Assembly (NCBI GenBank): GCA_024123915.1
Contig: CP099650.1
Coordinates: 6,944,001 to 7,008,000 of the forward strand
Length of the DNA: 64,000 nt
Direction of reading: 5' to 3'
Source: Oxalobacteraceae bacterium OTU3CAMAD1
GTDB lineage: Bacteria; Pseudomonadota; Gammaproteobacteria; Burkholderiales; Burkholderiaceae_D
Part shown: positions 51,558 through 60,228 of the stretch, one piece after another
How positions within the stretch are numbered: position 1 is the stretch's first letter
Layout: every line of letters begins with the position of its first letter
Made by a program: the position numbers and the translations under genes
The notes under the pieces: generated by a model
The model's database searches: none
What the model was told of the DNA's origin: nothing
Seen by the model: only the letters and a program-made list of their open reading frames with translations

Positions 51558-51760
51558 TTATCGGCGGCGGCGGAGAGCAAGTTGCGAGCATTCGGCGAAC
51601 TGCCAGCAGGCTTTAAATGGCTTCTCCCGTTAATAAAGCATGAGTAGGAAGCCTCCACCGCCAACAGACGCCATCGCTGGCCTTCATTTACCACTACAGC
51701 AACGCCACTGGGTTGGGTTAGCGACCATGCGGCGTCAATGCCAAGTATTACGTCCTTCAC
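51546..51760 (-). pseudogene. 5' fragment of a DUF429 (predicted nuclease-like) gene
   Basis: Starts at GTG 51760 with GGGAGG eight bases before it. The first 72 codons (VILGIDAAWSLTQPSGVAVV, then RWRLLAVEASYSCFI) match the start of DUF429 proteins, which have an RNase H-like fold and are normally about 250 residues. Homology ends near 51546, where the sequence becomes the beta-lactamase remnant. The frame stays open far into antisense of the esterase, but that part is not coding. Third gene of the minus-strand island operon. Confidence 0.65.
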
Positions 51761-51813
51761 TTCGTGGCCTCCCTGGTCCGTCGCGTTCTCGGTAGTCTGG
51801 TTCAGTTCTAACG

Positions 51814-52338
51814 CTACACCGTGCCAGCGGCCTCGCGCATGTGCGTGAAATTAATGGCGTCGCCACCAGTCGAGACTGCGGAAATGTGTAGGTCGAGATC
51901 GTCCGTCAACAGCAAGGTATTTTTCTGCACCAAGGAAGTCAAACCGGCATCGGTTAACCCTAGTCGCGCGAACAGATTGGCATCGATCGCTGGACCATCC
52001 ACATGGCATGACTTGAGCAAGCCGGGGCTTTCCAGGCAAAACAATGGATAGAGCCGCAGCGACAGCTCGTGCCTTAATCCGCCGCCAACAATCTGTCTGG
52101 CCAAATTGCTGGTCTCGGTCAACACGTGCTGGGTAGTAAGAATTTGACCAAACAGGCCAACAAACTGGGATACAATATCCGCATCGTCGATGCCATATTT
52201 GGACAAACGCTTTTGGCCTATCGCCGATGGCAACAACTTCCCGAATAGGTATAACAACAAGACATTGGTATCGATAAGAATGCCACGAGCGCTATGCTTA
52301 CGGACCAACTTGAGCAATTGTTGCTCCAGGCTGGACAT
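51814..52338 (-). CDS. PIN-domain-like predicted ribonuclease
   Basis: 174 residues. PIN acidic residues are visible: D23 in ILIDTNVLLLYLFG, E75 in LTETSNLARQI, D130, and D146/D147/D149 in LLTDDLDL. PIN proteins are metal-dependent RNases, often toxins. Its ATG shares one base with the stop of the upstream 102-residue gene (TAATG), indicating a coupled pair. GC is clearly lower than in the flanks. Not an obvious VapC (too long, lacks the small VapB partner form), so an undescribed pair is possible. Confidence 0.7.
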   Translation of the reverse strand: MSSLEQQLLKLVRKHSARGILIDTNVLLLYLFGKLLPSAIGQKRLSKYGIDDADIVSQFVGLFGQILTTQHVLTETSNLARQIVGGGLRHELSLRLYPLFCLESPGLLKSCHVDGPAIDANLFARLGLTDAGLTSLVQKNTLLLTDDLDLHISAVSTGGDAINFTHMREAAGTV

Positions 52339-52646
52339 TACGATACCTGCCGAATATCCATTTTGACAAACTCGCCCGAAGCCGCATCGATAAAGACCGT
52401 TTTATAAACGCGATGGTCGATTTGGCTGGGCGCAGGATTAAAGATGGCGCCAATAGTGTTCGGGGTCTGCATGACCACCCCATTGTGCCGTAGAAATCCA
52501 AGCGTTACCGCCCACAGCTCACGGCCGTTATCTTTGATCTTCTCGATCTCCTCCAAGGCCATCGCCTTCGGAGGATCATCCTCGTATAACTCGAGCAACG
52601 CGTCCTTGGCGGCCTTCACCGCCTCCTTCACATTGATTTCCGCCAT
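52338..52646 (-). CDS. Unknown small protein paired with the PIN gene (antitoxin/immunity-like)
   Basis: 102 residues. N-terminal helices (EINVKEAVKAAKDALLELY), then a beta-rich part (ELWAVTLGFLR, YKTVFIDAASGEFVKMDIR) that ends with a PepSY-like pattern. No DNA-binding motif seen. Translation is coupled to the PIN gene by a one-base overlap, the arrangement of toxin-antitoxin pairs with the antitoxin first. Function inferred from position only. Confidence 0.55.
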   Translation of the reverse strand: MAEINVKEAVKAAKDALLELYEDDPPKAMALEEIEKIKDNGRELWAVTLGFLRHNGVVMQTPNTIGAIFNPAPSQIDHRVYKTVFIDAASGEFVKMDIRQVS

Positions 52647-52681
52647 GACGAACCCCTTGAACGTTAGGCATCAGTATAAAG

Positions 52682-53236
52682 CTATTCCGGCAGCGGCACG
52701 GCGGCGGATGCCGGCACCTCCGTCTGGGCCGCGTTCATCACCATCGCCAAAAAAGTGTAGTAGCCGTTGATCCCCATCAAATCGACGACGCCATGCTCGC
52801 CGAACATCGCCAGCGCCGCCGCGTACGTGTCGTCGTCGACGCGCTGCCGTTGATGCAGCATCACGCAGAAATCGTGCACCAGCGCTTCGTCCGGCGCCAT
52901 GTCCTCGGGCCGCCGGCGCGCCGCGATCGCCGCGATCACGCCGTCGGCGATGCCGTGGTCGCGCGCGATCGGCTCGTGGATCGCCCACTCCACCTGCTGG
53001 CTCCACTGGCGCGCCGTCACCAGGATCGCCAGCTCCGTCAGCCGCGTGCCGATGGCGCTGCGGTAGCGCAGGTACTCGCCCATGCGCTGCGCCGCCGCCA
53101 TCAACTCCGGACTGCGGACCAGCGGCACGAACGGCCCGTACAACGCGCCGCGCGGGCCGTCGATGACCGCCTGCGCCGCCACCTGCTGGCTCGCGCTCAT
53201 GTGTGCGAAGGGAATCGGTCCCAGTCGATCGTTCAT
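52682..53236 (-). CDS. AhpD-like/carboxymuconolactone decarboxylase-family protein
   Basis: 184 residues from ATG at 53236 (AAGGAAGAATGCT before it). Helical AhpD fold: RYRSAIGTRLTELAILVTA, QVEWAIHEPIARDHG, with the usual E and H but no CxxC pair, so not a disulfide reductase. Substrate unknown. It marks the right border of the low-GC island and is divergent from an aminotransferase gene. Confidence 0.75.
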   Translation of the reverse strand: MNDRLGPIPFAHMSASQQVAAQAVIDGPRGALYGPFVPLVRSPELMAAAQRMGEYLRYRSAIGTRLTELAILVTARQWSQQVEWAIHEPIARDHGIADGVIAAIAARRRPEDMAPDEALVHDFCVMLHQRQRVDDDTYAAALAMFGEHGVVDLMGINGYYTFLAMVMNAAQTEVPASAAVPLPE

Positions 53237-53361
53237 AGCATTCTTCCTTGTGGCTTTGGGAAACAATTTACTTATGTTCAGGCATTTATCAAGGGAATAC
53301 AAGCCGATCGGCGCTATCTTCTGCTGTCGGTCACACTCTTCCCCACGCCAGAAAGGACGCC

Positions 53362-54693
53362 ATGAGCCACATCATCCACCGCAACCTGCGCCGCCCGCCG
53401 CCCCTGGCCGTCAGTGCCTCCGGGCTGACGGTGCGCGACAGCCAGGGCAACAGCTATCTTGATGCCAGCGGCGGCGCCGCCGTCTCGTCGCTGGGCCACG
53501 GCCACCCCGACGTGCTGGCCGCGATGCACGAACAGATCGACCGCAACGCCTACGCCCACACCGCCTTCTTCACCTGCGAACCGGCCGAGGAACTGGCCAC
53601 CCGGCTGGCCAACGACGCCCCCGGCGACCTCAATCACGTCTACCTCGTCTCCGGCGGCTCGGAGGCGATGGAGACGGCGCTCAAGCTGGCGCGCCAGTAC
53701 TTCGTCGAGGCGGGCAACACCGAACGCAGCGTCTTCATCGCACGCCGCCAGAGCTATCATGGCAACACGCTCGGCGCGCTGGCCATCGGCGGCAACGAGT
53801 GGCGCCGCCGCCCCTTCGAGCCGCTGTTGATGAACGTTCCGCGCGTGTCGCCCTGCTACGAATACCGCCACCGTCCCAAGGACCAGAGCGTCGACGACTA
53901 CACCGACGGCCTGCTGCGCGAGCTGGAGGCGCGCATCCTCGCCGCCGGGCCTTCGCGCGTGATCGCCTTCTGCGCCGAGACGGTGGTCGGCGCCACCTCC
54001 GGCGCCGTGCCGCCCACGCCCGGCTACTTCCGCGGCGTGCGCCAGCTGTGCGACCAGTACGGCATCCTGTGGATCGCCGATGAAGTCATGTGCGGCATGG
54101 GCCGCACCGGCACCCTGTATGCGTTCGAGCAGGAGGGCGCGCTGCCCGACCTGGTGGTGCTGGGCAAGGGCCTGGGCGCCGGCTACCAGCCGATCGGCGC
54201 GGTGTTGGCGCGCGAGCACATCGTCGACCGCCTGCGCGGGGGTAGCGGCGCTTTCCAGCACGGCCACACCTACATGGGACATCCGATCGCCGCCGCCGCC
54301 GCGCTGGCGGTACAGAAGGTGATCCAGCGCGACAGCCTGTTGGGCGAGGTGACGGTGCGCGGCGCCAGCTTCCGCCGCATGCTGCGCGAGGCGTTCGGCG
54401 AGCATCCGCATGTCGGCGATATTCGCGGGCGCGGGCTGTTTATCGGGATGGAGATGGTCAAGGATCGCGAGAGCAAGGCGCCGTTCGATCCGGAGCTCAA
54501 GCTGCACGCGGCGATCAAGGAACAGGCGATGGCGGTGGGATTGATGGTGTATCCGATGGGCGGCACCATCGACGGCCGGCTGGGCGACCATATTTTGCTG
54601 GCGCCGCCGTTCACCAGCACCGAGGCGGAGTTGGCGGAGATTACCACGCGTCTTAAGGATGCCGTTAAGCGGGCGTTTGCCAGTGTGTTGTGA
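53362..54693 (+). CDS. Class III PLP-dependent aminotransferase
   Basis: 443 residues from ATG at 53362 (GAAAGGACGCC before it). GHGHPDVLAAM, FTCEPAEELATRLA, the aspartate motif WIADEVMCGMGRTG and the PLP lysine K269 in VVLGKGLGAGYQP. Fold type I omega-aminotransferase; likely amino donors include beta-alanine, GABA or diamines, undetermined. Ends before a palindromic repeat. Confidence 0.88.
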   Translation: MSHIIHRNLRRPPPLAVSASGLTVRDSQGNSYLDASGGAAVSSLGHGHPDVLAAMHEQIDRNAYAHTAFFTCEPAEELATRLANDAPGDLNHVYLVSGGSEAMETALKLARQYFVEAGNTERSVFIARRQSYHGNTLGALAIGGNEWRRRPFEPLLMNVPRVSPCYEYRHRPKDQSVDDYTDGLLRELEARILAAGPSRVIAFCAETVVGATSGAVPPTPGYFRGVRQLCDQYGILWIADEVMCGMGRTGTLYAFEQEGALPDLVVLGKGLGAGYQPIGAVLAREHIVDRLRGGSGAFQHGHTYMGHPIAAAAALAVQKVIQRDSLLGEVTVRGASFRRMLREAFGEHPHVGDIRGRGLFIGMEMVKDRESKAPFDPELKLHAAIKEQAMAVGLMVYPMGGTIDGRLGDHILLAPPFTSTEAELAEITTRLKDAVKRAFASVL

Positions 54694-54725
54694 CACCACG
54701 GACATCAAACCGCACACCGGACGAT

Positions 54726-54753
54726 GGGGTCGTACCCGCTCGGGTACGACCCC
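54726..54753. repeat. Palindromic repeat, GGGGTCGTACCC type
   Basis: Perfect arms GGGGTCGTACCC (54726-54737) and GGGTACGACCCC (54742-54753), followed by TGCGGGTTT. Same family as 13913. Sits between convergent genes. Confidence 0.8.
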
Positions 54754-54774
54754 GCGAGGGAGCGTAGTGCGGGT

Positions 54775-55626
54775 TTAGCGCGCTTGCCAGGCGATGACGT
54801 CCTGCTGCTGCTCACCCAGGCCGGCGATACCCAGGCGCAGCGTGTCGCCTTTTTTCAGGAAGCGCTGCGGCTTGCGCGCTTGCCCCACGCCCGGCGGGGT
54901 GCCGGTGGCGATCACGTCGCCCGGCTCCAGCGTCATGAACTTCGACAGATAGCTGATGATCTGCGCCACCGAGAACACCATCGTTTCGGTGCATCCGGTT
55001 TGCATGCGCTTGCCGTTCAGATCCAGGTACAGATCGAGCTTCTGCACGTCGTAGATGTCCTCCTGCGTCACCAGCCACGGGCCGATCGGGCCGAAGGTGT
55101 CGCAGCCCTTGCCCTTGTCCCATTGCGTGCCCATCTCCAGCTGGAAAGCGCGCTCCGAGACGTCGTTGACCACGCAATAGCCGGCCACGTATTTCAGCGC
55201 GTCCTGCTCGCTGACGTACTGCGCGCGCGTGCCGATCACCACGCCCAGCTCCACTTCCCAGTCGGTTTTCTTCGACCCTTGCGGCAGCATCACCGGATCG
55301 TCGGGGCCATTGACGCAGGTAACGGCCTTCATGAACACCACCGGCTCCTTCGGCGCAGGCATGCCGATTTCGGCCGCGTGGTCGGAATGATTGAGGCCGA
55401 TGCCGATGAATTTGCCGACGCGCGCGATCGGCACGCCGTAGCGTGGATTGCCGCGCACCAGCGGCAACGATGCCTGGGGAATTTTCTCCAGCTTGCGCAG
55501 CGCCTTTGCCGACAGCTGCTCGGCGCCGATGTCGTCGATCACGCCGGACAGGTCGCGCAGCTTGCCTTCGTCGTCGATCAGGCCTGGTTTCTCTTTGCCG
55601 GGACGGCCGTAACGCACAAGTCTCAT
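54775..55626 (-). CDS. Fumarylacetoacetate hydrolase-family protein
   Basis: 283 residues. GIGLNHSDHAAEIGMP, DWEVELGVVIG (metal-binding Glu), the DVSERAFQLEMGTQWDKGKG block and VIATGTPPGVGQA are conserved in FAH-fold hydrolases and decarboxylases of 2-oxo acids. Metal-dependent cytosolic enzyme that acts on C-C bonds of acylpyruvates or related compounds; exact substrate unknown. It lies 31 bases downstream of the oxygenase gene on the same strand and may be the last gene of that operon. Confidence 0.88.
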   Translation of the reverse strand: MRLVRYGRPGKEKPGLIDDEGKLRDLSGVIDDIGAEQLSAKALRKLEKIPQASLPLVRGNPRYGVPIARVGKFIGIGLNHSDHAAEIGMPAPKEPVVFMKAVTCVNGPDDPVMLPQGSKKTDWEVELGVVIGTRAQYVSEQDALKYVAGYCVVNDVSERAFQLEMGTQWDKGKGCDTFGPIGPWLVTQEDIYDVQKLDLYLDLNGKRMQTGCTETMVFSVAQIISYLSKFMTLEPGDVIATGTPPGVGQARKPQRFLKKGDTLRLGIAGLGEQQQDVIAWQAR

Positions 55627-55657
55627 ACAGTTCCTTGGTTAAGATGTCTGCGACATT

Positions 55658-56587
55658 CTAACCGTAGCGTCCCTGTCTCAACCACTTGTTGGCGATGATC
55701 TTGGTGCCGCTGACCACCGGCGCGCCGCCGTGCAGCGTTTGCCGGTCCGGCTGGTGGTTGGCGTCGGTGTTGAGGAACCACAGCGCGTTGCCCTTTTTAG
55801 GGAACACTTCCAGCCCGATGCCGGGGAAGACGGTGCCGCCGCCCTGCTCGACATCGCTCAGATAGAGGATGAAGGTGGCCAGGCGCTGGCCGCCGCGCTG
55901 CAAGTGGCTTTGATGGCCGCTGCTGTCGGGGTCGAGCCAGTCGAAGTGCGGCCGGTACTCCTGGGTGCTGTTGTACTTTTGCAGCTGGAACGGTTCGCCG
56001 CATTCGGCCGGCCAGTGCGCCAGCGCCGCCAGGCGCCGTTCGATGCGCTCGGCCACCTCGGCCTCGCCGCGCTGGATGAAGGCCATCTCGCTGGTGCGGC
56101 CCTCGTGCACCACGCTGGCGCCGTCGGCCTCGTCGGTGACCGTCGAGCGGGTGTAGCGCGTGCCGCAATGGGCGACGATGGCGTCGCACTCCTCCATGCT
56201 GAGCACATTGCCGAGCAGGATCACCTGCGGCTGTTTGAGCACAAACAGCAGCTCCACCTCGCGGTCCGGGGCGGCGACGCGATTGCGTTCGATGTCGATG
56301 AAGGGCATCTGCTGCGGCGCCACGAAGACGCTCTGCGCCGCCACCGGCTCACTGACGCCGGCGCCGTCGCTGCCATCGGCCCGGGCCCGCATGCGCAGGG
56401 CTTCGTCGATGGCGGCGCTGGCCGCGGCCATGCTGTACTGGCCCGAGCGGGCCATGCTGTTCGCCATATCCAGCGGGCTGCACGCGCGCGCCAGATTCTC
56501 CTTGATCCAATCCTGCCAGCTGCGCGGCAGGGAGGTGAACGCGTTGTCCGCGCTGTTTCCGTTCTGGGCCTGTTGAAGTTTGGTCAT
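55658..56587 (-). CDS. 2-oxoglutarate/Fe(II) oxygenase, prolyl 4-hydroxylase-like
   Basis: 309 residues. Iron ligands H214 and D216 (HFDW) and H286 (TLHGGAPV), followed by the 2-oxoglutarate-binding Lys in GTKIIANKW. TFILYLSDVEQGGGTVFP is a strong P4H-family mark. The N-terminal 100 residues are a separate helical region. It should hydroxylate a proline or another amino-acid side chain. It starts 7 bases after the MFS gene, which follows a KamA-like gene, suggesting a shared product. Confidence 0.85.
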   Translation of the reverse strand: MTKLQQAQNGNSADNAFTSLPRSWQDWIKENLARACSPLDMANSMARSGQYSMAAASAAIDEALRMRARADGSDGAGVSEPVAAQSVFVAPQQMPFIDIERNRVAAPDREVELLFVLKQPQVILLGNVLSMEECDAIVAHCGTRYTRSTVTDEADGASVVHEGRTSEMAFIQRGEAEVAERIERRLAALAHWPAECGEPFQLQKYNSTQEYRPHFDWLDPDSSGHQSHLQRGGQRLATFILYLSDVEQGGGTVFPGIGLEVFPKKGNALWFLNTDANHQPDRQTLHGGAPVVSGTKIIANKWLRQGRYG

Positions 56588-56594
56588 CGCGTCA

Positions 56595-57986
56595 TTAAGG
56601 GCTGGTCGCCGGGTTGCCGGAATGGAGGTCCATTCTACCGGAACCCGCCGGCCGTCTCCAGTGCCGCCACACGAACCAACCCAACCCGGGCAACTGCAGC
56701 AACACCAGCACCGCGAAGCCGACCTGGTAGGCCTGGGCCGGATACTGCTGCATCAGGTTGGGCCGCCAGCAGCCGACCACCATGCCGAAGCCCGCCTGCA
56801 CCGCGAACGCGCCCAGGAAAATGAGCAGGTTCAGACAGGTCGCGGCCCGTCCCGTCAAGGTTCCGGGCAGGTTCTGCGCGATGATCGCGTACTCGATACC
56901 GGTCACCGTGCCCACCAGCGTGAACAGCACCGACAAGGTCTGGAAGCTGGGCGACCAGTTGAACACGAAGCCCAATTGCACCAGGATGAACAGCGCCACG
57001 CCGGCCGCCGCCACGCGGATCGGCGGCACCCCGCGCCGGCCGGCCCACTCGGTGATCATGCCCACCGCGATGGCTCCAAAGATGATAGCCGCCATGCTCA
57101 GATACAGCAGGTAGCCGACCGCCTCGTCCGAAAAACGCGCCACGTCGGTCAGCCAGCGGCTGATCCACAGCCCCTGCATGCCGAAGAACACCGTGTGCGG
57201 GATCAGCACCAGCATGGCCGCCTCGCGGAAGGCCGGATGGCGGTACACCTCGCCCATCGTCGCCAGCAGCGATCCTTTACCCGATCCTGGCGGCGACAGC
57301 GGCTGCGACGGCGCCAGCATGCGGATCAGCAGGCCGGTGGTCACCGCAGCGATGGCCAGCACGACGAACAGGCCGCGCCAGTCCGTGTAGTGCAAGGCCA
57401 GGCGCACCGGCAACGTGGCCGACGCCGCCCCCAGGCCGCCGACGGCGATCAGGTAGCCCTGCACCGACGGCATGCGCGACGGCGCGATCCAGGTCGATAT
57501 CGCTTTCACCGCCGACATGAAGCAGCCGCCCACGCCCAGACCGATGACGGCGCGCGCCACCAGCAGTTCGGCGAAGGTGTCGCCGCCGGAGAAGGCCAGC
57601 GCGCCCACCGCCGCCACGATCAGCATCGGCAGCTGCACCTTGGCCGGTCCCCAGCGATCGAGCGCAATGCCGACCGGTAGCTGCACCAGCGCGAAGGCGA
57701 AAAAGAAGGCGCTGGTCAGCAGCCCCAGTTGGCCGGGCGTGAGCGCAAGCGCCGTCACCAGTTGCGGCGCCACCGTCGCGTTCACGGTGCGCATCAACGC
57801 CGACAGGAAGTGGCCCAGCGCGAACGGCAGGAACACCAACAGGAACACGGCGCTTCCCGACAGTTTGCGCGCTGGCTCCCCCACCCCGCAAACCGGAGGC
57901 GCGGGGTCGGACCCCGTGGCCGCATTGCGGGTCGGCGGTGGCGGCATGCACACCAGGTCCTCCCGCGTCCGTTCCCCGGTCAGCAT
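56595..57986 (-). CDS. MFS transporter
   Basis: 463 residues, 12 predicted membrane segments. Substrate:cation MFS marks: LPVGIALDRWGPAKVQLP after helix 2 and a cytoplasmic loop in the middle. The start is ambiguous: ATG at 57986 (AGGGGTGGCGCC before it) or ATG at 57947; both place a GGGGTCGGACCCC repeat inside the non-membrane N-terminus. It could export the product of, or import the substrate for, the aminomutase encoded 10 bases upstream. Confidence 0.82.
   Translation of the reverse strand: MLTGERTREDLVCMPPPPTRNAATGSDPAPPVCGVGEPARKLSGSAVFLLVFLPFALGHFLSALMRTVNATVAPQLVTALALTPGQLGLLTSAFFFAFALVQLPVGIALDRWGPAKVQLPMLIVAAVGALAFSGGDTFAELLVARAVIGLGVGGCFMSAVKAISTWIAPSRMPSVQGYLIAVGGLGAASATLPVRLALHYTDWRGLFVVLAIAAVTTGLLIRMLAPSQPLSPPGSGKGSLLATMGEVYRHPAFREAAMLVLIPHTVFFGMQGLWISRWLTDVARFSDEAVGYLLYLSMAAIIFGAIAVGMITEWAGRRGVPPIRVAAAGVALFILVQLGFVFNWSPSFQTLSVLFTLVGTVTGIEYAIIAQNLPGTLTGRAATCLNLLIFLGAFAVQAGFGMVVGCWRPNLMQQYPAQAYQVGFAVLVLLQLPGLGWFVWRHWRRPAGSGRMDLHSGNPATSP
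57889..57932. repeat. REP-like element inside the N-terminal coding region of the MFS gene
   Basis: GGGGTCGGACCCC is a palindrome at 57903-57915, flanked by AAACCGG and by CATTGCGGGT, as in the intergenic copies. On the coding strand it encodes NAATGSDPAPPVCG, which is unlike the rest of the transporter. Confidence 0.6.
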
Positions 57987-57996
57987 GGCGCCACCC

Positions 57997-59454
57997 CTAT
58001 GCGGCGTTCGGTGCGCTGCAACCGGCCGACACCGCGGCGGCGGCGGCCTCCTGCCGCGCCGAGATCAGCGGGATCACCTTGCGGTGGCCGGGCGTCTCGA
58101 TGCCGTACTCGCTGCGGCTGCCGCCCTCCTCCTCAAAGAAGAACTTCTCCTTGCCGAAGGCTGGTTTCAGATGGTCCATCCAGGTCGCGTTGGGATCGTA
58201 CTTGGCGTAGAACGGACGGCGCACCCAGTTCGGATTGCGGGCTTGCAGGAACTGCAGCGCGAAGACCTTCTCGCCGCCGATGGTGACCACGCCGTCGATC
58301 ACCACCTTGCCGGGAAAGGCGCTCATCGACGGACCGCGCACGGTGCGCGCCAGGCCCGACACCATCTGGTAGGCCTCCTGGAAGATCTCGTGCGCGCGCG
58401 CCAGCGGCAGCTCGAAGTACTCGCGCGGGCCGGTGTCGCGCTCGACGAACATGTAGTACGGAATCGCGCCCAGGCGCACGCCGGTCTGCCACAACTCGGC
58501 CCAGCTTTTCGGGTCTTCGTTGATGTGGCGGATCAGCGGGCCTTGCATGCGCAGGGTGGCGCCGGTGCCGACGATGCGCTTGACGGCAAGCTGGGCGATC
58601 TCCGAGCGCAGCTCCACCGCGTGGTTGTAGTGGCCCATGATGGCCATGTTCTTGCCGCTGGCGACCACCCGCTCAAAGAGGCGCAGCAGATCGTCGGCGT
58701 CGCGGTCGGTGACGAAGCGCTGCGGCCAGTACGCCACCAACTTGGTGCCGATGCGGATGTTCTGGATATGCGCCAGCTCCGGCACCAGCAGCGGCTCGAT
58801 GTAGGCCTCAAGCGAGCGGGTGTTCATGATCAAGGGATCGCCGCCCGTGATCAGCACATCGGTCACCTCCGGATGCAGCTTCAGATAGGCCGCCAGCTCG
58901 TGCGACTCGCGGGCGTCGAACTTCATGTCGTCCATGCCGACAAACTGCGGCCAGCGGAAGCAGAAGGTGCAATAGGCGTGGCAGGTCTGGCCGGCGCTGG
59001 GGAAGAACAGCACCGTCTCCTTGTACTTGTGCTGCAGGCCCTTGACCGGCGCGTCGTTCACGCGCGGCACGTTGTGCGTCATCTGGCCGGCGGGATGGGG
59101 ATTCATGCGCATGCGGATCTTGCGCACCAGTTCTGCCATCGCCGGCTGGTTGGCGTGCCCCAGCACCAGTTCGCGCAGCTGGGCGTAGTCGTCCGCCTGC
59201 AGCATGTCCTTGTGCGGGAACACCAGGCGATAGATCGGATCGTCGGGGATGTTGTTCCAGTCGATCAAATGGTCGAGCACATATTCGTTGGTGCGGAACG
59301 GCAGCACATGCGACACCACCTGCACCGCCTCCTGCAAATCGGGCGGGATCCATTCCCACTGGCGCGAGTTGGCGATGGTCTGGCGGATGAAGGGTTTGAA
59401 CTTCGGCGCCTGCGCGGCGCTTGGGGTACCGGACGAAATCAGGTTGGTGGTCAT
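57997..59454 (-). CDS. KamA-family radical SAM aminomutase (lysine 2,3-aminomutase-like)
   Basis: 485 residues. The cluster motif is C158-HAY-C162-TF-C165 followed by FRWPQF, where classical lysine 2,3-aminomutases have TRRRF. VTDVLITGGDPLIM is the SAM-binding GGDP motif, and FPGKVVID holds the likely PLP lysine, though without the usual run of glycines. It would shift an alpha-amino group to the beta position of an amino acid. These deviations place it in a divergent subgroup, so lysine as substrate is not assured. First gene of an operon with an MFS transporter and an oxygenase. Confidence 0.82.
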   Translation of the reverse strand: MTTNLISSGTPSAAQAPKFKPFIRQTIANSRQWEWIPPDLQEAVQVVSHVLPFRTNEYVLDHLIDWNNIPDDPIYRLVFPHKDMLQADDYAQLRELVLGHANQPAMAELVRKIRMRMNPHPAGQMTHNVPRVNDAPVKGLQHKYKETVLFFPSAGQTCHAYCTFCFRWPQFVGMDDMKFDARESHELAAYLKLHPEVTDVLITGGDPLIMNTRSLEAYIEPLLVPELAHIQNIRIGTKLVAYWPQRFVTDRDADDLLRLFERVVASGKNMAIMGHYNHAVELRSEIAQLAVKRIVGTGATLRMQGPLIRHINEDPKSWAELWQTGVRLGAIPYYMFVERDTGPREYFELPLARAHEIFQEAYQMVSGLARTVRGPSMSAFPGKVVIDGVVTIGGEKVFALQFLQARNPNWVRRPFYAKYDPNATWMDHLKPAFGKEKFFFEEEGGSRSEYGIETPGHRKVIPLISARQEAAAAAVSAGCSAPNAA

Positions 59455-59690
59455 GGCGGTTTCCTATCGCTTTTGTTGGGTGGCGGAAACCCCATCGTAG
59501 GCTGGCCATGGGCCATTGAAATTGCCGAAAATCAAGTGACGCTTGGAAAGATTTAGAGACTGGGCGCAAGCGACAATAAAACCACGCTCGTAATTGCCAT
59601 ACGGCCACACCTTGCGGCAGCGCAATCCCGGCGACCGGGGCGGGCGTAAAGTTTACCCGAGCAATCCCCCTCACCTGACAAGGACCCACC

Positions 59691-60164
59691 ATGAAACTGC
59701 ACTTCGCGCACTTCGCATCGGCCGCCGTCGCCGCGACCGCCCTGTTCAACCAGTCCGCCGCCATCGCCGCCGAACCGACCGAGAAAGACGCCATCGCCAT
59801 GGCCGAAAAAGGCGCCGCCTTCATGAAGGCCAACGGCAAGGAAGCGATGATCAAAAAGATCACCGCCAAGGACCCGGACATCATCCAGGGCTCGCTGTAC
59901 GTCGACATGCGCGACATCAACACCGGCATCGTGCTGGCACACCCGGTCAACCCGTCCATCGTCGGCAAGGACTTGACCGACGTGCCCGACGCCAGCGGCA
60001 AGAAATACCGCCGCGAGATCATCGAGCTGGCCGCCAAAAAAGGCAGCGGCTGGGTCGACTACCAGTACAAGAATCCAACGTCCGGCAAGATCGAGCCGAA
60101 GACCACCTACATCCTGCGCGTCGGCGACGTCGTGCTGGAGGCGGGCATCTACAAGAAGCAATAA
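59691..60164 (+). CDS. Periplasmic single-Cache-domain protein
   Basis: 157 residues. Signal peptide ending near AIAA-E; the rest is one sCache-like sensor domain ([49 protein letters not shown]). The same domain is often found in chemoreceptors; here it is a free protein 64 bases upstream of a chemoreceptor gene, suggesting a ligand-binding partner. ACAAGGACCCACC precedes the ATG. Confidence 0.82.
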   Translation: MKLHFAHFASAAVAATALFNQSAAIAAEPTEKDAIAMAEKGAAFMKANGKEAMIKKITAKDPDIIQGSLYVDMRDINTGIVLAHPVNPSIVGKDLTDVPDASGKKYRREIIELAAKKGSGWVDYQYKNPTSGKIEPKTTYILRVGDVVLEAGIYKKQ

Positions 60165-60228
60165 CGACGCAGCGCGCCGCTTATCTACCCAGCTTCGCAC
60201 CAAGCCCGCCCCCACGCCGGAGAGCACC

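Noticed and set aside
50603..51760. 385-codon minus-strand frame beginning with a DUF429-like start
   Set aside because: Only the first 72 codons look real; the rest is frame-shifted beta-lactamase remnant and antisense of the esterase.
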